Origin: S012-113 sp965368405
GTDB taxonomy: Bacteria; Bacteroidota; Bacteroidia; Cytophagales; Cyclobacteriaceae
Reading direction: 5' to 3'
DNA length: 20,824 bases
Assembly: GCA_965368405.1 (NCBI GenBank)
Contig: CBDUMS010000067.1
Span: 1-20,824 of the forward strand
Part shown: positions 15,894-20,824 of the stretch, one piece after another
Layout: the number at the start of each line of letters is the position of its first letter
How positions within the stretch are numbered: position 1 is the stretch's first letter
Made by a program: the position numbers and the translations under genes
The notes under the pieces: model-generated
The model's database searches: none
Seen by the model: only the letters and a program-made list of their open reading frames with translations
What the model was told of the DNA's origin: nothing

Positions 15894-16266
15894 CCTCTTC
15901 CTTGGTTATGCCATTATCTATCAAGGCGTCTTCAATCTTCTGTTGTAAAGCGATATGAACCTTGAATACTACGAGAAGAATAATAACAAGCAAGTAAAAG
16001 CCCGTCATTATTGCATAGCCGGCCCACAAACTATTTAAAAATGTATTAAGTAAGGCGGCAGCTGTTATGCTAAAAAATATAACAATCATTACCGCAAGAA
16101 ATGCAAAAACAACCCCTGCAATAATTCGAGCGCCAAGTTTCGCTATTTCTACTTTGAACTCAAGCTTGGCTAAAGCAAGACGTGCCTCAATTAATCCGGT
16201 TAAATTTTCAATAATCGAATCAATCTTTAAAAATCGAAACAGTTTACTTTTTTCTTGCCCCTCCAT
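15877..16266 (-). CDS. Holin-X/YqjE-like two-helix membrane protein
   Basis: This 129-residue protein resembles the Phage_holin_3_6/'phage holin family' group that includes E. coli YqjE. It has an amphipathic N-terminus (SIIENLTGLIEARLALAKLE, typical of the family), a first transmembrane helix at about 46-70, a second at about 80-101, and a charged cytoplasmic tail ending EEDEGGE. Despite the family name these are chromosomal membrane proteins, not lysis proteins, and nothing phage-like is nearby. It is the first gene of the overlapping three-gene set ending in GGGP synthase. No -7 element was found in the 97 bp upstream. Confidence 0.8.
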   Translation of the reverse strand: MEGQEKSKLFRFLKIDSIIENLTGLIEARLALAKLEFKVEIAKLGARIIAGVVFAFLAVMIVIFFSITAAALLNTFLNSLWAGYAIMTGFYLLVIILLVVFKVHIALQQKIEDALIDNGITKEEDEGGE

Positions 16267-16363
16267 AATATTATAGTAAAAATAAGCCTAAAAACAGTCT
16301 TTGCCATATTCTGGCTTTATTTCAGGTGGCTCATCACAATATAAATTATGGCAGGCTATCTAA

Positions 16364-17548
16364 CTAGAAGGCCATCTCAACCTGGAATCGAAAAGACCAA
16401 ACGTCAACCCCGCCAAGATAATCGGTGTAAGTTAGATCTGTTTGTGCCTTAAGGCTATGTCCTACAATATACTTGGAAAAGCCGAGCGTGTATTGTCTAA
16501 TATCTAAACGTTCTGTGTCAGGGTCTTGGTTTAGTAAAGTGCCTCGCCCGGCAATTTCAAAGTTGTTCTTAAAAATATACGAAAGCTGGCCGGTAGCCGC
16601 TTTGCCCGTATAAAACGATTGTGTTACTTCACCTTCGGTATCTCGCGCAACTACGGCGGTACCTTCTGTTTGACGGTCGGCATATTCTGCCATAGCCGAA
16701 AATCCATTATGCTTGTAAATTGCATCGACAAACCAGGTATATAAATTCCTCGATTCGTCTAACCAGCTACCTAATTGGCCTCTGGAACGAACTGCGCCAT
16801 CGTTATAATCGTACGTTGCGCCTATCGAAAGTTTTGGTCTAGGTTCTCTTAAAAGATCGGACTCAAAATAATCTCCTTTTTTCGTAAATAAGCCGAAAGG
16901 TAGATACTCTATCCTGCCTGTATAGTCATTTCCATTTTTATTCGAGACCGTAATATTACGCCCTTCACCCTTAGAGATTGAAAATACTTGGCGAATAACG
17001 GCCTTGCCGATAGTATTATGATGATGCAGCTGAATGCCTATATCTCGATCGAGATTAAACCGCGAATTGAGTAAACTACGATCAACAAATTGCAGTTTTT
17101 GGGATGAAACCACACGTTCTCTGTTTCCAGGAAGTTTTGTTTGCCCGAACCATAATACGAAGTTCCCTGAAAAATTCCATTTCAATACACCGTCTAATAT
17201 TAGTCGAGCCGCTCCGTTGGTATTGGCATCAACACCACCAATATCTCGGTTAGAAACACCAATTTCAACTTTATAAACCAACTTTGGGGAAACCACATAG
17301 CCGTCAAACTTCAAACGAAATCTCCTAATTAATATATTGTCGTAATAAGTCTTGGACTCAGGTTCAAAATAACCTTCGTATAGCGTAGAAAAACGCAAAC
17401 CAAACTTCATTGTTAAGGAAGAATCTTTGGCAGCGACATTTAGTCCTTTACCAAAGGTATTATTGGTAATATCTTGAGCTGTTAAGGTAGAAAATCCCCA
17501 TAATAGGGTAATACAAACAAGTAACAGCTTTTGAGAAAGCTTAATCAT
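16364..17548 (-). CDS. Outer-membrane porin of the phosphate-selective O/P type
   Basis: I place the start at ATG 17548, giving 394 residues that begin with a good signal peptide (MIKLSQKLLLVCITLLWGF, cleavage after TLTAQ). The frame extends 8 codons upstream to a TTG at 17572, but those residues (MPNKPSQI) only delay the signal peptide. The mature protein is a beta-barrel type with repeated aromatic strands, RFSTLYEGYFEPESKTYY near the start, IRRFRLKFDGYVVSPKLVYKVEIG, KWNFSGNFVLWFGQTKLPGNRERVVSSQ, and a C-terminal Phe (RFQVEMAF) as needed for barrel assembly. These fit the porin O/P family. It is divergent from a Na/Pi cotransporter, which supports phosphate or polyphosphate uptake, although the family name alone does not prove specificity. 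No strong -7 element was found; GATCTTTG at 17676-17683 (minus) is one base off. Confidence 0.87.
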   Translation of the reverse strand: MIKLSQKLLLVCITLLWGFSTLTAQDITNNTFGKGLNVAAKDSSLTMKFGLRFSTLYEGYFEPESKTYYDNILIRRFRLKFDGYVVSPKLVYKVEIGVSNRDIGGVDANTNGAARLILDGVLKWNFSGNFVLWFGQTKLPGNRERVVSSQKLQFVDRSLLNSRFNLDRDIGIQLHHHNTIGKAVIRQVFSISKGEGRNITVSNKNGNDYTGRIEYLPFGLFTKKGDYFESDLLREPRPKLSIGATYDYNDGAVRSRGQLGSWLDESRNLYTWFVDAIYKHNGFSAMAEYADRQTEGTAVVARDTEGEVTQSFYTGKAATGQLSYIFKNNFEIAGRGTLLNQDPDTERLDIRQYTLGFSKYIVGHSLKAQTDLTYTDYLGGVDVWSFRFQVEMAF

Positions 17549-17713
17549 TATTTGGCTAGGTTTATTAGGCAATAGTAGGTGAAATAATTTTTATTGAAAA
17601 GTTATAAAAATGCTTTCGCTTAAATCCTGCTTGGCAAAAATTGAGGTCGGCAATTATTCAATGTTAGATTAGCTGCAAAGATCGTAATTATTTATCCGCT
17701 TGACATAATTTTT

Positions 17714-17731
17714 GATAACAAAAACGTAACA
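17714..17731. promoter_or_regulatory. Pho-box-like direct repeat
   Basis: GATAACA and CGTAACA are 7-mers separated by AAAA, giving an 11-bp period. This is the 7-4-7 layout with an A/T spacer of PhoB boxes in other bacteria, and the shared core is TAACA. It ends 10 nt before the -33 element of the Na/Pi cotransporter promoter and lies in the gap shared with the porin gene. Layout is seen; PhoB-type binding is inferred. Confidence 0.35.
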
Positions 17732-17741
17732 TTTGGCCTGA

Positions 17742-17770
17742 TTTGCAGGGCACGCAAATAGTTACTTTTG
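17742..17770 (+). promoter_or_regulatory. Candidate promoter of the Na/Pi cotransporter gene
   Basis: TTTG (17742-17745) and TACTTTTG (17763-17770, exact TAnnTTTG) are 17 nt apart, the best complete -33/-7 pair in the window. Transcription near 17777 would exclude the upstream TTG at 17743 as a start codon and leaves about 20 nt of leader before the ATG at 17797. Confidence 0.6.
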
Positions 17771-17796
17771 AAACGCATTTCTTAATAGTCTTAGAT

Positions 17797-19482
17797 ATGA
17801 CTTATAGTTTTTTTGACATCCTTTCTTTATTAGGCTCTCTGGCATTCTTCATTTATGGAATGAAAGTTATGAGTGAGGGCATTCAGAAGGTTGCTGGTAC
17901 TCGAATGAGGAAAATCTTAGGTGCCATGACCTCGAACAGAATGAAAGGTGTTTTCACGGGTTTCTTTCTCACCGCTATGGTGCAATCTTCTTCTGCCACT
18001 ACGGTAATGGTGGTAAGCTTTGTAAATGCTGGTCTCTTGAGTTTAACCGAATCTATTGGAGTAATAATGGGTGCCAACATAGGTACCACTGTAACCGCTT
18101 GGATTATAGCTTTAATCGGTTTTACTGTCAAGATTTCTTCCTATACATTGCCAATAATAGGTTTAGGAGTGCCCCTCCTCTTCGTGGCTCGAAGTAGATC
18201 ACGGGCATGGGGAGAAACATTGGTAGGCTTTGCTTTGGTATTCATGGGACTAGCTGCTCTTAAAGAAGCTGTTCCAGACCTGGAGTCAAACCCGGAAATT
18301 CTAGCCTTTTTACAGGGATACGCGAATTTGGGATTCTTGTCTATCGTACTTTTTGTACTTATTGGCAGCGTTGTTACCATCATTGTACAATCTTCTAGTG
18401 CCGCCATGGCTGTTACTTTGGTTATGGCAAATCAAGGCTGGATTCCTTTCGAACTTGCTGCTGCCATGGTTCTTGGTGAAAATATCGGCACAACAATAAC
18501 CGCTAATTTAGCTGCTCTGATTGCGAATGTACACGCAAAACGTGCCGCCCGGGCCCACTTTGTGTTTAATGTAGCGGGTGTAATTTGGATGCTAGTCCTG
18601 TTTACTCCAATAATAAATGGTATCGGTGTGTATATGGAAAGTACAATGAAGGTGTCCCCATTCTTAAAAGCAACGGCCATACCCATTGGCTTATCTATTT
18701 TTCATACTGTCTTTAATGTATTTAATACCCTAGTGCTAATAGGCTTTGTGCCCTCTATTGCGAAGCTGGTAACTAAGATGGTTCCTTCTAAAGGCGATGA
18801 TGAAGAATACCATCTGGAATTTCTAGGAAGCAATATTCTTCCTACACCTGAGATTTCGATTCTGGAAGCGAGACGTGAAATTGCAAAACTTGCGCAGATT
18901 ACAATGCGAATGTCTGACTTCACCCATATGCTCATCACTAAAAAACAGCCAAAATCTCAAAGAAAGATGATGAGCAAAATGAAGAAATATGAAGAGATTA
19001 CAGATCGAATGGAGGTTGAAATCGCGACTTTTCTCACAAAGGTAGCCGAAGGTAATATTAGCGAAGAGTCTTCATCTCGAATCAGAACCCTCCTTAGAAA
19101 TATTAATGATCTGGAGCGAATAGGAGATATATTTTATCAAATTTCCTTATCGATAGAACGTCAAATTGAATCTCAGAGATGGTTTACTAAAGATCAAGAA
19201 AAAAAGCTGGTTAGAATTTTTGCTTTGCTCGACGATGCCTTACGAATAATGCGTGAGAACCTTGACGTTGATCTTGATGAACTAGAGCTTGAAAAAGCGT
19301 TAGCAAAAGAGCGAGAAATTAATGCAACCCGTAATGAACTCCGCAGGGATTATTTCAAAAAGCTAGAAGAGGGTGAATATGATGTCAAAGATTCTATTTA
19401 TTACATCGAACTAATTAACTCCTGTGAAAAAGTCGGTGATCATGTTGTAAATGTAAGTGAAGCCATTGCCGGCAAAATATAA
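17797..19482 (+). CDS. Na+/phosphate cotransporter with C-terminal PhoU-like domain
   Basis: This is an inner-membrane NptA/YjbB-type sodium-phosphate symporter of 561 residues. The two inverted PNaS repeats are visible: QSSSATT at 63-69 with GANIGTT at 92-98, and QSSSAAM at 198-204 with GENIGTT at 227-233. The paired QSSS motifs carry the substrate/Na+ site in this family. From about residue 350 it becomes soluble, charged and helical (EARREIAKLAQITMRMSD, INDLERIGDIFYQIS, INSCEKVGDHVVNVSEAI), as in PhoU domains. The start is ATG 17797; an upstream in-frame TTG (17743) would add 18 unconserved-looking residues and lies before the predicted transcription start. It is divergent from the O/P porin, and pgi follows 62 nt later. 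Confidence 0.93.
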   Translation: MTYSFFDILSLLGSLAFFIYGMKVMSEGIQKVAGTRMRKILGAMTSNRMKGVFTGFFLTAMVQSSSATTVMVVSFVNAGLLSLTESIGVIMGANIGTTVTAWIIALIGFTVKISSYTLPIIGLGVPLLFVARSRSRAWGETLVGFALVFMGLAALKEAVPDLESNPEILAFLQGYANLGFLSIVLFVLIGSVVTIIVQSSSAAMAVTLVMANQGWIPFELAAAMVLGENIGTTITANLAALIANVHAKRAARAHFVFNVAGVIWMLVLFTPIINGIGVYMESTMKVSPFLKATAIPIGLSIFHTVFNVFNTLVLIGFVPSIAKLVTKMVPSKGDDEEYHLEFLGSNILPTPEISILEARREIAKLAQITMRMSDFTHMLITKKQPKSQRKMMSKMKKYEEITDRMEVEIATFLTKVAEGNISEESSSRIRTLLRNINDLERIGDIFYQISLSIERQIESQRWFTKDQEKKLVRIFALLDDALRIMRENLDVDLDELELEKALAKEREINATRNELRRDYFKKLEEGEYDVKDSIYYIELINSCEKVGDHVVNVSEAIAGKI

Positions 19483-19544
19483 TCTACCTTGCCCTTTTTG
19501 GTCTGAGGTTACCTATTCTGATTCAAATTAATTTGCTTTGCACT

Positions 19545-20824
19545 ATGCATAAAAATAATTTAACTCCGTCATCCTCGGAACAGCAACTTCAAACCCATTT
19601 TAGGCAGCTTTCTGATAAATCAATTCTGGAACTGTTTAATAATGATCCTTCCCGTTTTGACCAGTTTTCCCTTAAGTGGAATGACTTTCTTGTTGATTAC
19701 TCAAAAAACTTGATCACCGAAGAGTCTATACAACTTTTATTAGCCTTGGCTAATGAAAAGGGAGTTCCAGGGGCTATAGAAGCTATGTTTTCTGGTGAAA
19801 AAATAAATTTTACAGAGGATAGAGCTGTACTTCATACCGCTTTGCGAAACCGATCGGGAAGTGCTGTGCTAGTAGATGGTGAAGATGTTATGCCGTCCGT
19901 ACTGAAGGAGCTTGAAAAAATGAAAATCTTCTGTGGTAGGGTTCATGCAAAAGAATGGTTGGGCTATACGGGAAAACCTATTAAGTCTATAGTAAATATT
20001 GGCATCGGCGGGTCGGATTTAGGCCCAGTAATGGTAACCGAAGCATTAAAACCCTATTGGGTAGAAGGTATTGAATCATACTTCGTATCGAATGTAGATG
20101 GTACCCATATTGCAGAGACACTAAAAAAAATTAATCCTGAAACCACGCTATTTCTTATTGCCTCTAAAACCTTTACTACTCAAGAGACCATGACCAATGC
20201 TCATTCAGCGAGAACGTGGTTAACCGAGGCTCTTGGTGCTGAGAAAGCCGTTGCTAATCACTTTGTGGCACTTTCTACCAATGCTCAGGCGGTGACCGAG
20301 TTTGGTATTAACCCAGAGAACATGTTCATCTTTTGGGATTGGGTCGGCGGTAGATATTCTTTATGGTCTGCCATTGGTTTATCAATAGCACTAACGATTG
20401 GCTACAAGAACTTTGAGGATCTGCTTGTGGGCGCTTATGAAATGGACGAGCATTTCAGAACGACTGAATTTGATAAAAATATTCCGGTCTTACTCGCCCT
20501 GATCGGAGTTTGGTATAATAATTATTTTGGTTACGAAACAGAAGCTATTCTACCCTATGACCAATACATGCACCGCTTTGCAGCCTACTTTCAACAAGGG
20601 AATATGGAAAGCAATGGCAAGTCGGTTGATAAAGAGGGAGAAGCCATTGGCTATCAAACAGGGCCAATTGTTTGGGGCGAACCGGGCACAAATGGGCAGC
20701 ATGCATTCTATCAACTAATTCATCAGGGAACAAAAGTTATTCCATGCGATTTTATTGCACCGGCCATAAGCCATAACCCCATAGGTGACCACCATACAAA
20801 ACTGATGTCGAATTTCTTTGCGCA
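19545..20824 (+). CDS. pgi: Glucose-6-phosphate isomerase, 3' end cut by window edge
   Basis: Pgi interconverts glucose-6-phosphate and fructose-6-phosphate. The frame opens at ATG 19545 and stays open to the window edge, giving 426 complete codons of an enzyme of about 550 residues. Motifs seen in order are NIGIGGSDLGPVM (phosphosugar-binding SIS region), ASKTFTTQETMTNA, FIFWDWVGGRYSLWSAIGLS (the first PGI signature), YFQQGNMESNGKSVD with the catalytic Glu, and VWGEPGTNGQHAFYQLIHQG with the catalytic His. The C-terminal catalytic Lys (E. coli Lys518 region) lies beyond the window. The 62-bp gap upstream holds no exact TAnnTTTG (a one-base-short TAATTTG is at 19529-19535), so read-through from the Na/Pi transporter gene is possible. 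Confidence 0.96.
   Translation, partial: MHKNNLTPSSSEQQLQTHFRQLSDKSILELFNNDPSRFDQFSLKWNDFLVDYSKNLITEESIQLLLALANEKGVPGAIEAMFSGEKINFTEDRAVLHTALRNRSGSAVLVDGEDVMPSVLKELEKMKIFCGRVHAKEWLGYTGKPIKSIVNIGIGGSDLGPVMVTEALKPYWVEGIESYFVSNVDGTHIAETLKKINPETTLFLIASKTFTTQETMTNAHSARTWLTEALGAEKAVANHFVALSTNAQAVTEFGINPENMFIFWDWVGGRYSLWSAIGLSIALTIGYKNFEDLLVGAYEMDEHFRTTEFDKNIPVLLALIGVWYNNYFGYETEAILPYDQYMHRFAAYFQQGNMESNGKSVDKEGEAIGYQTGPIVWGEPGTNGQHAFYQLIHQGTKVIPCDFIAPAISHNPIGDHHTKLMSNFFA

Larger units (their letters stand above)
17549..17796. other. 248-bp divergent regulatory gap between porin and Na/Pi transporter
   Basis: This is the longest gene-free stretch in the window. It is AT-rich and holds the Pho-box-like repeat (17714-17731), the Na/Pi transporter promoter (17742-17770) and, on the minus strand, only a near-match -7 element for the porin (17676-17683). 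I see no small gene or RNA in it. Confidence 0.6.

Noticed and set aside
15877..16266. Holin-like protein as evidence for a prophage
   Set aside because: The family is chromosomal (YqjE-type), and no integrase, capsid, lysin or att-like repeats are present nearby.
18141..18407. Open frames antisense to the Na/Pi transporter (17883-18131, 18141-18407, 18432-18686, 18702-18938)
   Set aside because: They sit opposite conserved membrane segments of a clear transporter gene and read as complements of hydrophobic codons.
20527..20733. Short open frames on both strands near the right edge
   Set aside because: They fall inside pgi, whose frame stays open to the edge and carries the family's motifs.
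1..20824. CRISPR arrays, tRNA/rRNA genes, insertion sequences
   Set aside because: No regularly spaced repeats, no tRNA-like cloverleaf or rRNA sequence and no transposase were recognised on either strand by eye.

Overview
The window looks like a chromosomal housekeeping segment of a Bacteroidota bacterium, most likely order Cytophagales. Four things support this: family content (DUF4270 lipoprotein, DUF4834-type small protein, O/P-type porin, bacterial GGGP-synthase relative), exported proteins with short signal peptides ending in 'AQ', start codons mostly without Shine-Dalgarno sequences, and several exact matches to the Bacteroidota -7 promoter element TAnnTTTG ahead of genes. No rRNA, tRNA, CRISPR array, insertion sequence or prophage was seen. 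Coding density is very high: the longest non-coding stretch is about 250 bp.

Layout, left to right. 2-1480 (+) is the 3' part of an unrecognised, probably envelope-associated gene that is cut by the left edge. 1568-4613 (+) holds carB, in a short form without the C-terminal allosteric domain, and a one-helix small protein 1 nt behind it. 4620-9571 (-) holds, in transcription order, a short GT5-type 'glycogen synthase' that keeps only the N-terminal half, a DUF4270 lipoprotein overlapping it by 17 nt, glmS, and an exported MORN-type protein. Divergent from this set, 9694-13792 (+) holds panC, panD, a YbhN/UPF0104-type membrane protein, a YugP-type zinc metallopeptidase and an acyl-CoA dehydrogenase, with gaps of only 4-30 nt. 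13922-14842 (+) is an AraC-family regulator whose 3' end overlaps the convergent gene by 15 nt. 14828-16266 (-) is a three-gene overlapping set: a holin-X/YqjE-like membrane protein, an unrecognised membrane protein, and a GGGP synthase (archaeal-type ether-lipid enzyme). 16364-17548 (-) is an O/P-type porin, divergent from a Na/Pi cotransporter with a PhoU-like tail (17797-19482, +). The window ends inside pgi (19545 to the right edge).

How the genes fit together. carB supplies carbamoyl phosphate for pyrimidines and arginine. glmS supplies glucosamine-6-phosphate for peptidoglycan and LPS, from the fructose-6-phosphate pool also used by pgi. panC and panD supply pantothenate for CoA, the cofactor of the acyl-CoA dehydrogenase substrate. 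The porin and Na/Pi transporter look like an outer- plus inner-membrane phosphate uptake pair, and their shared intergenic region holds a 7-4-7 direct repeat laid out like a Pho box. The points most worth following are the degenerate GT5 protein locked to DUF4270 and glmS, the GGGP synthase in its membrane-protein operon, the truncated CarB, and the Pho-box-like repeat. I found no convincing evidence for a wholly new multi-gene system; the closest candidate is the GT5-like/DUF4270/GlmS set.
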